A stretch of DNA of 64,000 nt from Owenia fusiformis (lineage: Eukaryota; Annelida; Polychaeta; Sabellida; Oweniidae), in assembly GCA_903813345.2 (NCBI GenBank), contig CAIIXF020000012.1, forward strand, positions 27,852,684-27,916,683, given 5' to 3'. The position numbers were made by a program, and so were the translations under genes. Shown one piece after another: positions 1-11,300 of this stretch. The stretch's first letter is position 1. The number at the start of each line of letters is the position of its first letter. Under the pieces are notes generated by a model, which was not told where the DNA came from, ran no database searches, and saw only the letters and a list, made by a program, of their open reading frames with translations.

Positions 1-582
1 ATTAGGGTTAAACATTACCTCGGTCATGACAAGCCTTACAATACAATACAACATTGTCAAGGTTATACCAGGCTTTCACAATACCACTACTATGGTCATG
101 GCAGGATCCTTGCGCAACATAAAAATACTTAATAACACGGTGACGGTTTTGCCAGGCATAAGTCTTGCATCAGATAGGGTCTCAAGAAGCATCAAAATAT
201 AAGAGGCCACACACTTTATTAGCCAAACTAGAACCAATTCAAGATAAAAGAAAGTCATTTATGTACAATAGGAATATATTTTCCATATATTATTGCATAA
301 TGATCTTTTGAATTTCTTTTTTTAGGTTTTACTGACGCATAAAACAGTGAAAATCAAAATCAGTGGGCGATAATTCATAAAACTCACTTTACGGAAAAAT
401 TACTAGTTTAATGTGGAATTTATGAGTCAAAAACATTACCCTGTTTGATCCTCGCTTAGTCTTGTTTACTTTGAGCAACTTCTTACCTTCAAATCGGCTA
501 TATTGATTACAAACTATACAGTACAAAACTTCCAGTTGGATATTTCCGCGTGAGGGCCATGATTAATCCCCAAAATAGCAAT

Positions 583-667
583 TGTTAGGAGCGCTCTGAT
601 TGGTTGGATTTATAGCACGGGTTAGGAGCGCCCTGATTGGTTGGATTTATAGCACGTGTTAGGAGCG
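583..667. repeat. 37-bp tandem repeat, about 2.3 copies
   Basis: Two consecutive 37-bp units, each starting GTTAGGAGCGC and ending in ATAGCACG, lie at 583-619 and 620-656, with a partial third copy after them. Each unit contains GATTGGTTGG. No gene is associated with it. Confidence 0.8.
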
Positions 668-2106
668 CCTCGTTATCGTTTGGATTTCGAACCTCAAACC
701 CGGGTTCAATAGAAATTCAAGCACGTGCTAGATTTCAGCACGTATGGCACGGGTGCAATGTGAATCCGGCATGGAGTGCTTCTGGGATTTTTGGCGTAGT
801 GTTGAATTTACACCCTCCTACGCCCCTGCATTACTAATCGAAAAAGCGCACGGTATGGCAAGGTAAAATATGTTACGTTTTCCATGAGGATACGCTTCTA
901 AAATATGTGATGTATTATAAGGTGTCGTTACCAACGTGCAAAAGTCAATGTTATTGCTACAAATCAAGAAACAATGCCCGCACGACCTGTACCAAATACT
1001 TATAAGTGACGGTATCATCACAAAACTAATGCCATCGCTGGCTTTTTAAGAAATGCTAATGAGACTCCGTGGCATTGTTTTTTCATTTTTGTTTTGAATT
1101 TTTTACACCTTAACATTAACTACTAAATTAACTACTCAATATGCAACTTTTCACCACGTACAATTTTAAAATATTAAGTTTGAAAATTCCATTTTTATAA
1201 TGGAGCTCAATGGGAAAAGGACATACTTTTAATCATTTTCAAATGTAGCGGCGCGATTTGACAGATATAATGGATATTGGTAAGACGAAAATGAAGAAAA
1301 CTCAATGTCCTGGTTACGCAGAATATAGGAAAATGTGAAATAATCATAAAAACCTTTAAAATATATTGAAGGGGTGATATTCATTTTTAATGTGCCTTTC
1401 ACTACTACAGGGTAACCTTAGCTTTGGTAATGGTTTACTAATTTTAAAAGCATATCTTCCAGCATGTGTATCAAGCCAAGTAATACAATAAGTGAGTTAT
1501 AATTGGAATGGTATAATTGTATTTCTAAGCAATGATGACAAAAAGGTAAAATATCACATACTAGTTCTCACCATCAAATCGATCTATTATAATGCATATT
1601 AAACAATATAGCAGTAGATCTTCAAATTCACGAATTGAGTTAAATTGTAAAATAATAAATAAATTGTTAATCCCTTACTGGATAATCCCCTTCTCTGAAT
1701 CAAACTGAATTATGATATTTCGGTATGCTTATTTTAGCGGCTGTAGTCAGGTAGTTTAGATCACTTGTTGAGATATTCAGTAACATGTTGTCACTAGAGA
1801 CAAAACTTGATACTAAATAATCACTCGTGTTACGTTCGAAAATAACAGAAAGTAAAAACAGCAATTAAAATATAACAATGTACAGTACTATATTTTTGAA
1901 AAACTAAATGATATAACAATAATATATAAAATATAATGTAATACTTAAAGGACAACTGAAATAGCTTTTCTCAACTTGCAGCTACAAAAATGCGGTTTTC
2001 TCCATTGTAAGCCCAACGTAGAGTTCTTGCGATAGTCATTATAAAATAAATGTTAGATAACTGCTAACGGTCATAAATAACGAAATAAAACTAACTGATC
2101 AATCAA

Positions 2107-2284
2107 ATTGGCCCCCACGTGATAAGTAACGTCATATACAAAATATAGATTTGGTTTATTGGTTCCTTAGTAATCACAACGTCACGGCAACCATAGTATT
2201 GTTGTGTAAATGTAAACAAAACATTTTGGCATTATGACGTTATGGGCCATGTGGGGACCAGTGAGAGATCACGTGGGGGCCAAT
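2107..2284. mobile_element. Short inverted-repeat element (MITE-like)
   Basis: A 17-bp sequence, ATTGGCCCCCACGTGAT, at 2107-2123 is repeated as its exact reverse complement at 2268-2284, bounding about 178 bp with no coding potential. No target duplication is clear. It lies directly upstream of another MITE. Confidence 0.55.
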
Positions 2285-2318
2285 AACGTCACAACCAATT
2301 CGAATATTGCTTATTAAG

Positions 2319-2506
2319 CAAGGAGGATTGGAAGCCAGGGTTCCAACTCGATATTCTTTAATCTCCACGCATGCGTCATTTGCTATTCGTGTCTGTATAA
2401 TTTGTACGACTGCATGGAGAATGACCCGATACTCTCCAACAAAGCTATCGCTAGTTGATTGTTTTGCAGAATATCGGTGTTGCATTCTGGGAGCCAATCC
2501 TCCTTG
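2319..2506. mobile_element. hAT-type MITE with 8-bp target duplication
   Basis: The element is 188 bp. Its ends are CAAGGAGGATTGG and the exact reverse complement, and imperfect similarity continues inward about 45 bp on each side. It is flanked by a perfect direct repeat TTATTAAG at 2311-2318 and 2507-2514. An 8-bp duplication with CA-starting inverted ends is characteristic of the hAT superfamily. It has no transposase and so would need one supplied in trans. The open frames crossing it on both strands are chance products of its symmetry. Confidence 0.85.
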
Positions 2507-2734
2507 TTATTAAGCAGCTATTAACGATCGTTAGAGTGAAATAGTTTTCGCACTACTGATGAGAAAACATGTCCTAATACATTTATCAAAAAATTATATT
2601 GATTCCTTTAGGTTAAAAAACACCATTTCATATCTGCTTTAAGTTCAATTGGCAATACCCCTTATTGTCTCTCGATGTTGGTAAATATCCTTGATGATCC
2701 TTGAGAATGTTCCAGATCACGAAACGTTAGTTCC

Positions 2735-2870
2735 CCAATGTTTGTTATAATCCAATAATGTTCGTAGTAATCCTATAATGTTCATATCCAATAATGTTTG
2801 ATGATAATCCACAAATAGTTGATAATCCACGAATGTTTATACAATAATCCACGAATGTTTATGATAATCC
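2735..2870. repeat. Short degenerate tandem repeat
   Basis: A motif close to ATAATCCACGAATGTTT recurs at irregular spacing about six times. It looks like a decayed minisatellite. Confidence 0.5.
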
Positions 2871-3254
2871 GTACATATTTCTGTGTTGGTAACCTGTCCC
2901 TTACCTGTTGAATGGTTAAAACTGCTTCAAAGTGGTCAATGAAATTGTGAAATGTGTTTTCTGCGCAAATAATGTCCCATTTGTCATATGGTATAGTTTA
3001 AACTCATATCCCCCATTGACCTTTTCCAGATCATCCAATATGTTTCAACAATTTCCATGCATCACATTTGTAAAGTATTGCACAATATCTAATTTAAGAT
3101 ATGTTTTTGTAAGTCTTGTAGTTTCAAAATTCAAGGCTGCGAATAAATTAGGGCATCAACAAAAATTTAGATCTTTCTCCACAAGATGTGATGATATGGG
3201 CTAATGCATGCATGTATGAAGGAAAATATAGCCTTGCAGATGATTTAAAAAATA

Positions 3255-3650
3255 GGTGAATTAAAAGCAAGTTGAAAAAGACGTTTTTGAGAAAGTTATT
3301 GAAGGTCAAATCTCAAATCTAAAGTCAGATTTAAGCTTCTTAGAACTTAGATGATAATTCATAAAAATTGGTCAATTTGAAGCAAGTTGAAAATACTTTT
3401 TGACCTTGGTTTCCTAAAAAAGCACTATATCAATGATTTTTGACAAAATTGGGTCAAATTAAAGTTGAAAATATCTTTTCGACCTTTTTATCTTGAGAAG
3501 GTCATTGCAGGTCAAAACACAAATCTAAAGTCATATTTGGACTTCTAAGAACTTTAGCTTGTAGATGATTTTGAAAAAATTGGTCAATTTGAAGCAAGTT
3601 GAAAAATACTTTTTTTCACCTTGTTTTGTTTAGAAGCATATCGATTCAGA
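3255..3650. repeat. Degenerate tandem repeat, unit about 130-150 bp
   Basis: Phrases such as TTGGTCAATTTGAAGCAAG, GGTCAAATCTCAAATCTAAA and ACTTTTTGACCTTG recur in the same order about three times with many substitutions. It directly precedes the inverted-repeat element at 3684. Confidence 0.5.
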
Positions 3651-3683
3651 AATAATTCTAGAAGAAAAAAAGAAGTTTGACAT

Positions 3684-4513
3684 CCTTAGCTCCCCTATTG
3701 AGCTACGTGTTAAAGCCTCTTTACGTTTGAATTTTTATTTACTTAACCGGCGATGAAATAACTTATAATATTGATGAAAACGTATCTTGACTTTATTTCC
3801 AATACCTCCAAATTTTTTCAATTTTTTCCTTAATTACAATAGGTCGAAATTTGATAGTAAATTTAATGAATTTTTGAAAATCGTCATTCCCATGTAATCC
3901 AAAGGGAAATGTAGGGTTCGGGGCAAATCAGAAATCATGATATCTTTTCAGTAAAAGATTCAGCAAAAAAATATTTTTATATAGAAAATTGAATTGTCTC
4001 TAACTTTTTGGTGGACTAAGTGTTTAGTTTATTTGATGAATACTAAAGTTACAGCACTTCAAAGTCATGTTTGAAAATAATTTTTCGCCACCTTTGTTAT
4101 TTCAATGGGAGAGTTTTTATGAAAAACAATTTTGACTTTAAAGCCCTATAACTTTGTTGAACCTGAAGAAACATATCAATTTTTTGTTAAATCAAGTTAG
4201 CAAATTCAATTGCCTGCCTAATTCTTATTTTTTGCAAGGACTCGGATGGATAAATTTTCTGTGATATGACTTGCAGCAAACCTACCATTTCCCATTGGTT
4301 AACATGGGAATGTCGATTTTCAAAAATTCATCAAATTTATCATCAATTTTTGACTTATTGTAATTGAGGAAAAAATTGAGAAAATTTGAAGGTATTGGAA
4401 ATAAAATCAAATTACGTTTCCATTTAGTAGTATAAGTATTTTCATCGCAGATTAAGTAAATAAAAATCAAATGTAAAGAGGCTTTAACACGTAGTTCAAT
4501 GGGGGAGCTAAGG
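3684..4513. mobile_element. Inverted-repeat element with about 240-bp arms
   Basis: The left arm (3684 to about 3930) begins CCTTAGCTCCCC and the right arm (about 4280 to 4513) ends GGGGGAGCTAAGG. Both carry GTTAAAGCCTCTTTAC or its complement and stay similar for about 240 bp. The 350-bp centre is AT-rich and non-coding. The layout fits a non-autonomous DNA transposon or foldback element. No target duplication was found, so the superfamily is unknown. Confidence 0.65.
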
Positions 4514-5337
4514 TTGCATAACTTATGGAGGGGAGTGTAACTATACCGTGAGTCTATTCATTTATCAATTCAATCAATAGTAAACTTTCTCCTGAAAAAA
4601 GAAATGTTTCTAATTTGTTGAATTTTCTAGCTGAAATCGCCTGCTCCCCCTCCATTCAATTTGTCCGACCAACGGTCGCTGGAATTATCGAAAGTAATTC
4701 GATTGAGATTCGATTCGATTGAGAATACATGGAATAGCTACATTGTGAGTGCGAAGAAAATAAATTTAGATTAGTGTTTTGATGGATTTCATAATTCAAG
4801 TTCAGTCATCCTTGTGTTGGCGGTAGATCTTCGATAATAATTGTTCAGTATCAAGCGGAAGTTACGGTTCTTACATTCGCATTTAAACGGAAAGAGTCGA
4901 TTTCGATATTATCAGTTTTCATCGAATTAAACTATTTTATAGTTGAAATTATGCTTTGATATTATTTGAACTAGATCAGGCTTATTACATGACGTAGAAA
5001 CTCTGGAGTATGATCATTTGTTCATATACGATGCGTAAAAAAATCTTGCATGATCACTGAATAACGTTGATGTTTTGCTCTCATTATGACATGTATATGA
5101 AAGCATTAAGGATATTTTGGAACAGAAACGGAATGCGATCAAATTAGTAGCAAATTTTGCCTCTAATTGATTATAAAGAGTTATTAATATGTATCTTGTA
5201 GTTTACTTTTGAACATTACTAGGATTGCTGATTGTTCAAACAAATGTATATAATATGTTGATTCATTTATTCTAGATACAATAGTATTTTAAGATGACCT
5301 TCTGTATTAATGTATAAATTGGGCAATAGTTGTTAGA

Positions 5338-5365
5338 CAGGGTGAGTCAAAAAACGTAACACAAA
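5338..5365 (+). repeat. Solo mariner-like inverted-repeat end
   Basis: ACAGGGTGAGTCAAAAAAC resembles the CAGGGTG(N)CAAAA ends of the Tc1/mariner elements found elsewhere in this window. No matching opposite end or clear transposase was seen in the next 1 kb. Confidence 0.35.
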
Positions 5366-6244
5366 CAAATGTTAATAACTCAGTCATCCACCATGAATTT
5401 AGGCCTTAGTCATGATCCATACAGTTAGTTTCAGTATTTTGGTGTGTCTAGAATTAGTAGTAGTAGTAGTTATTCCTCGCTATCAATTCGAATGAAACAT
5501 GACAGAACATGATGCCCGACTGCTATCGTCTTAACGTAGCACGTCACTTACTAGTAGGATCGAAGTGCGAAGTGCGTTTCATCCATCCGAATATGGAGTA
5601 AGACCGTTCTGTCATGTTTCCAAGAACGTGAGTGAAGGTGAAAACTACCTTCGTGTGGTGTATCTCAGTAATCTGGGTTATGAAAACTTTCCGTCTTTCC
5701 TTTCATCATCTAAATCCATGTCACATGGTATCCGAAAGAAGGAACATCACGTAAATCCACAATTACTGTTTTTAAACAATAAAAGCTTGCACAAATTTAT
5801 CCAACAACAAGCCCTTTTACAAGACACAGTTTCCTGAGGTCATATCGACGCTACAATTACGAAATGTTTTGGAGTGGTCCATCTTCAGTAGTTTTGAATT
5901 GAAGTTGATTTATTGAGTAAGTAAGCCGTTCCCCTGGCCGTTTCTTGGGTATCAAAGTGAGGATGTCGTATCCGATCAAATCTACACTGGTCGCAATAGT
6001 ACGATGACGTTCAAAGCAAATCTCACTGAGATTATTTTGTCTGGCGTTAATGAGCACAGTGTTCCAGGGAAACCATTTTACCCTTTATATTTGTGCATCA
6101 GCAGACGGATTTTTCAAAGGAGTTGGACTACATGTATAAGCTTGCTTGATTTCTTTTTTTGTAGACATGTTTTGTTGCTTTTCCATCTTGCTAATTCATC
6201 AGATGGATCTGGAAATAAAAACTGAAATTAAAAAATTGATCATA

Positions 6245-6650
6245 CACAGAGAATATAATCTTTATTGATAATGCACGCAAATGTCCTTTCGATTTTTACA
6301 TAATTTCCTAAACATGACATAAACGGGGCATTTTATTTGCCAACTTTTTCTGATTTGCGGACAACTGGAATTGATGGTGCGTGCAAAGAGGTTACAGCAG
6401 ATTTTACCTTATTTTCCTAAATATGACATAAATAGATTCATTTTCTTTCCAAAATTCTAAGCAAGTTTCGTAATTGCGGAAAACTTGAATCGGAAAAACA
6501 CTTTTCGCATATAAAAACACATAATTGATATATAAAAGAACATATACAGAGACTATGATTGATGGTGCGTGCAAAGAGGATACTGTTTTTCCTTATTTGT
6601 CCATATATGACATATAAAAAGACATTTTCTTACCAAATTCAAAGCACGTA
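6245..6650. repeat. Degenerate tandem repeat, unit about 160-185 bp
   Basis: GATGGTGCGTGCAAAGAGG occurs at about 6374 and 6561. A second motif, ATGACATAAA followed by CATTTT, occurs three times (near 6317, 6425 and 6608). Together they define about 2.5 diverged copies. The 171-residue frame on the minus strand that ends here is not supported as a gene. Confidence 0.5.
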
Positions 6651-7879
6651 GAGATGAATATGAATCCAATATGGCGCCGTAGTGTTGTAACGATGTGACG
6701 TCACAGGAAATTTTTTGGTAGTTACAGCTGTGACGTTTTTCAATTATCGGAGACAGACATAGAACAATAGGAGACATGAGTTGCCATTCCCGTGGTTTAG
6801 TATTCCCAGTGTGATCCCAGACCATATAAAGTCCGCTCGATGAAGAAAAATACAAGGAGTTGGGCTTAGCAACTGCACATGCAATGAGATAGGACCATGC
6901 TCCATAAGAAATAAGAATATGAAAAAAAACCATAAACATCCTTAGCACACAGACGCTGAAAACTGAAAAATCATTCGGAAAAATGGACCAAAAATAACCC
7001 ACAAAATTATTGATAAATTTTACAGATTGAATGCAATATTGATCAAATTTTGACATTTGTTCAACCATACCATGGTCCTAACATAGACGAAAGGATATCT
7101 TCCAAAACCAAAGGGACGCTGGTATAATTCAACGAACGCTTGCGGTAAGAAAACACGTGTACATATTTTGATCAACTTAAAGTGGATTTTTTATAAAGAA
7201 TATCCAGAAATGTCCATATAATCTGATATCATTCTAAAGCTATTGATCCCAGGAATACAAATAATTAGTTCATTTGAATCTTACCTCAATACAACTGAAG
7301 ATATTGGGAGAAATGTGCGGAGCGTGCACATTCCGGTTTCCATTTTAGGAAGTGTCGTGGCGTCTCATTTCTTGTTATATCCGGGTCAATACGTTGCATA
7401 GCAACTCTCATTGTACGTGCGTCTCTGACGTGAATATGATAGCTTTCGCGCACCACATAAAGTTTGCGCTTCTACAGCGTATTTAAGAACCTATAGATCA
7501 TTTTCCAATGAGTAAGCTCTCAACCATTTCAAACTGGCAAGAGACATGGCCGAAAGGGTTCCGCGGAGTAATTCTTCCCCTGATTGGGATTTAACAATAC
7601 GTAACCCTTGGGTAGTCGATCGTTACGCTAGAGCAGATACTTATTGTAGCCATTGTCGTAAAATGCAATATTGTTTTCAACCTTTGTACCTGTCATTCTG
7701 TCAATATCGTATCGACTCGGAAAATTGCGTTGAGCATTTAACATTAGAACGCCGAGCATCTCTGAAAATACTTCATACCCGGAGAAAGCACATTCATTAG
7801 TGTGAATTGACTCACATTATGCATTCGGATGTCATTGAATGTATACAAATGAATGAATGTGGATTTGTGTATGAAAAAT

Positions 7880-7928
7880 AGCAGACGAACAACAACAACA
7901 ATAACAACAACACCGTCGACGACAACAA
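7880..7928. repeat. (AAC)n microsatellite
   Basis: A run of AAC/AAT triplets, interrupted by a CCGTCGACG stretch. Confidence 0.7.
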
Positions 7929-8172
7929 ACGTGCATAATTCAAATACTATTTAGCGTTGACCTACTAGAGGATTTAATCCACAATTGGGATAACGACAGT
8001 GAAAAAACTATTTCATTGGAAAGACAACAATGGTTATAGAATAGTCTAAATAATACTAATGGAAAACACAGTTACTTTTAAACACGGTGTATTTTATATG
8101 TGAGTCGTCTAAAGCGCTAGGCATTTAAAAATGGCGTCACTTTCGTTTTGATGAAGCATATTAACTTACCAC

Positions 8173-8182
8173 TTATATATAG
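8173..8182 (+). promoter_or_regulatory. Candidate TATA box of the VWA-SRCR-ZP gene
   Basis: TTATATATAGG lies about 55-60 bp upstream of the ATG at 8235. This spacing suits a TATA box about 30 bp before a transcription start with a short 5' UTR. It is inferred from motif and position only. Confidence 0.45.
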
Positions 8183-8234
8183 GACATTAATGCAATTGAT
8201 TGATCTAGCATTGGTAAGAGATTGATAATACAAC

Positions 8235-8304
8235 ATGAAGTGGATAATTCTAACTTTATCTATACTATTAATGGGAAAGAGCCATTGTAATGGCCTATCG
8301 ATAG
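8235..8304 (+). CDS. Exon 1: signal peptide
   Basis: The exon encodes MKWIILTLSILLMGKSHCNG and three more residues, then stops at a strong donor (ATAG|GTGAGT) in phase 1. A basic residue after Met, a hydrophobic core (IILTLSILLM) and a small-residue exit are typical of a secretory signal. The phase matches exon 2, giving an Asp-Cys at the junction that opens the first VWA module. The 2.2-kb intron 1 contains a G-rich inverted-repeat element. Confidence 0.75.
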
Positions 8305-11300
8305 GTGAGTGTACGTTGTGTTGTTTTAAAAGGGGTGTGATTGATATTTTGGATCTTGTTATTACTGCATTTGCATTCATCATGTTTTGCAATTGCTATT
8401 TAGATGTTTTCAGAGGTCCGGATTTGGACGACCCTATATCTGTCACTAGTTCTTGTTATATGTTTTAAGTATAAACGTGGGCTTTCAAGAGAAAATCATA
8501 AATGAATTTGAACTGATTTGTATTTTACACCTAGACCTCTATAGTCAAGGTCCATGCTTACACTCACAATGAAAACCTAAATACTATAGATAATAAGGAA
8601 TAGCACACATCTTATATAACTAGTAGTGTAAGGATCATTCGTGCGTGCTTGAGTTTTGTCATGTTACATCCTTGAACCAGGGTCGCTGTTTCATGCTTAC
8701 ACATTCCCGGAATGAGCCCTACTCCTAGATATCTTTGCGGATCAAACGCCGATCATCAATTTGCATTGCAATGCATTTAAGACAAGACCGCCTGTGGTAA
8801 TATAATTCGATATCATTAACTGCATGCTAATTTGGCCAAGTATAACACTATAATACAAGAAATACAATTTCATTATTACCTGGGCATATTTAATAATCAA
8901 TGCATCCTTGTTGCGAAGACCCCTTATAATAAATACTATTTATATCAGATTCGTGTGATAAAATGTGAGGCATAGCTATTTGGATATTTGATTGTGATCC
9001 GTTTTCCCTCGCGTGTATTTATGAATAATAGACTAAAACGATACAAATTGCTTCCCTCATCGAGGTAATCAATTATTTAGGAAGCGATATATTGTTCTAT
9101 GATTAAGTCATATCACCGTTTGAAGTACAAATAGCAAAATAGAGGGCTACCCAAGAGGGGGCAGTGAGGTCGCTTTTGTCACTTTTAAAATTTCAAAACT
9201 TTCACTTTGTCACATTTAAAATTTACTTGTCAGATTTTGTCAGTATCATTTTTTTAGTCAGTCAAAGTATTTAATGCAACAAATAGTCTGTTATGTTCCA
9301 TTGTTTGATTACTGGTTAGAATAGGTCATCTTAACTTGCATCTATTTATATTCAGAATGAATAGTCTATTTTTGTCACTTTCAAAACACTTGTCAGCCAG
9401 ATAAATGTACAAAATTGTCACTTGTAAGCATTTATTTATCAAATTTGTTCGTTTTTAAATATCCCAAAGTCCCATTTAGTCCCGTTTTAGAGGCCAGGTC
9501 ACCTTATCACAAACCCCTTGGGGAGTCCCAAATTGTGTTAACCTCTTACATAATACCCTGGTTCTTTCATCTGCATCTACAATGCAAAATGCAAATGAAC
9601 TCTCTATTACTCATGATTGATTTTTGTCCCCCTCTCGACTCTCGTCTTATATGCTAAGTAAAGAATAATATTTTATGTTATATGGTCAGAAATTGCTCAG
9701 ACAACTGGTATGAGAAGTAGAAATTACATATTCGGCATCGGGACGGATTGTATACAGGTAGGTCTAGCTACAAGCCTCTGTGACCCCCTCCCCTCTACTT
9801 GACTAAACACCTTCCCACACAGAGTGCGCAAGAGGTCTTGTAGATATAGGCTAGGATTGCATTTGCATCAACTCAATCCATCCCGATATTTCAGTGGTTG
9901 TAGCTGTACAGCGAAATGTTTTAAACGTGTAATTGTACCCCGGGAATTGTATGCACTTTGCATCACTTATCATTGCATGTTTATGTTTGGCGATTTAAAA
10001 AAATCATCAAATGTGTAAATTCATTCCCGAAATTTACTATGTAATTAAGAAACACGTCAATAAGTATTCAAAACATTTAAATTCTTTGATATGCTATCAA
10101 ATGAAAATATCCGGTTGCCAAACTTATGGAGGAAGAGGCACATTGGCGGGTCCAGAAGCTAACAGGGGGGGGGGGGCACATTTCAAATCAGTAGAAAAGT
10201 TTCTGCCCAAAATAGACCCAAATAGGCCAAATAATGCCCAGAAAGGCCCACTGATTGAGGCCCCACAAATTTTTTCTTGGCCCACCTGGGGGAGGGGGCG
10301 GCCTCCTGGATCCGCCTTTAGATTTATCCTGATATGACTCTTTATGAACCTACGGCATAATAAAAGAGTCACCTGTAGGGATGATATGGGGAATATTTCT
10401 CAAAAGATATTGTGGTTTTACCCATTTTAAACCCCTCTTTATCTTGGCATTATAGCCTGATAACATTAGATACTATCTTAGATACTACCGATGCACTTGT
10501 ATGCGTTTATTTCAGATTGTACACTTGGAAAGGCAGATCTTATAATAGCCATAGACACGTCATCGAGTATGACACAAACGATATTCACGTTTGATGACGT
10601 CACGACATTTGTTAAGGAGCTTCTTGCAACGATAAACATCGGTCCTGATAACATCAGGGTTGGTTTGATTACGTACAGTGATAGCGTTGACGTCATTCTT
10701 AACCTCAACGACTACCGTTCTCTCAACCAACTGGAGGAAGTCGTCGATGACCTTAGGTAAATTTTAATCTTTAATTAACCTAATACTGATTTTAGGCAAA
10801 AACCATAGATCCCAATCGTGTCCCGTCCCCCTTTTATGACATAATATTTTGAACATTCAGTTTGGCCTAGAATGTTGTAAACACGTTGGACTATAAAATT
10901 ATTATACCACTTCCAAGTTTGTAATTGTATAATATATAATTTCACTGTAAATATTCACAGCTTCTGCAAATACATTTATTTTCGCCGTGTATATCAAGAT
11001 TTTAACCATGTTTTTAACAAAATAAGCATATTAGGTATTTGTCAATATCAATGCATATGTATCAATAATGTTGAGGATAAGGAACTTGACATTAGTATAA
11101 TAAAACATGTCAATTAAACCCCATATCCAGTAGTAAGTAAAATAAATGCTCCAACTGTCAAAACTGGAGGACATTTTTATGGTTTTAGTCTCGGTGGAAG
11201 TTCAACTAATGCAAATTCGGCGATGACCCAAATCGAAAGAATGCTATCCAATCAGAGAGGTGATCGAAATGACGTACGCAATTACGTCATCATTATAACT

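Larger units (their letters stand above)
1..8170. other. Gene-poor stretch
   Basis: Outside the repeats listed separately I see no exon with flanking splice sites, no signal-peptide exon and no recognisable domain. Frames of 60-171 codons occur on both strands (for example 5565-5837 and 7546-7800 on plus, 6553-7068 on minus), but none resembles a family I know and none has supporting context. The small plus-strand frame at 7546-7800 (84 residues, one C-x2-C pair) is the least unlikely of them. Confidence 0.5.

Noticed and set aside
2240-2513. Overlapping frames on both strands
   Set aside because: They coincide with two MITEs. Symmetry of inverted repeats produces open frames on both strands.
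6553-7068. 171-residue minus-strand open frame
   Set aside because: It is the longest frame in the first 8 kb, but it runs into a degenerate tandem repeat, has no recognisable domain, and its hydrophobic patches are what AT-rich DNA gives by chance. No splice or promoter context supports it.
7546-7800. 84-residue plus-strand frame with a C-x2-C pair
   Set aside because: No family match, no neighbouring exon, no clear polyadenylation signal. Mentioned in the gene-poor entry only.
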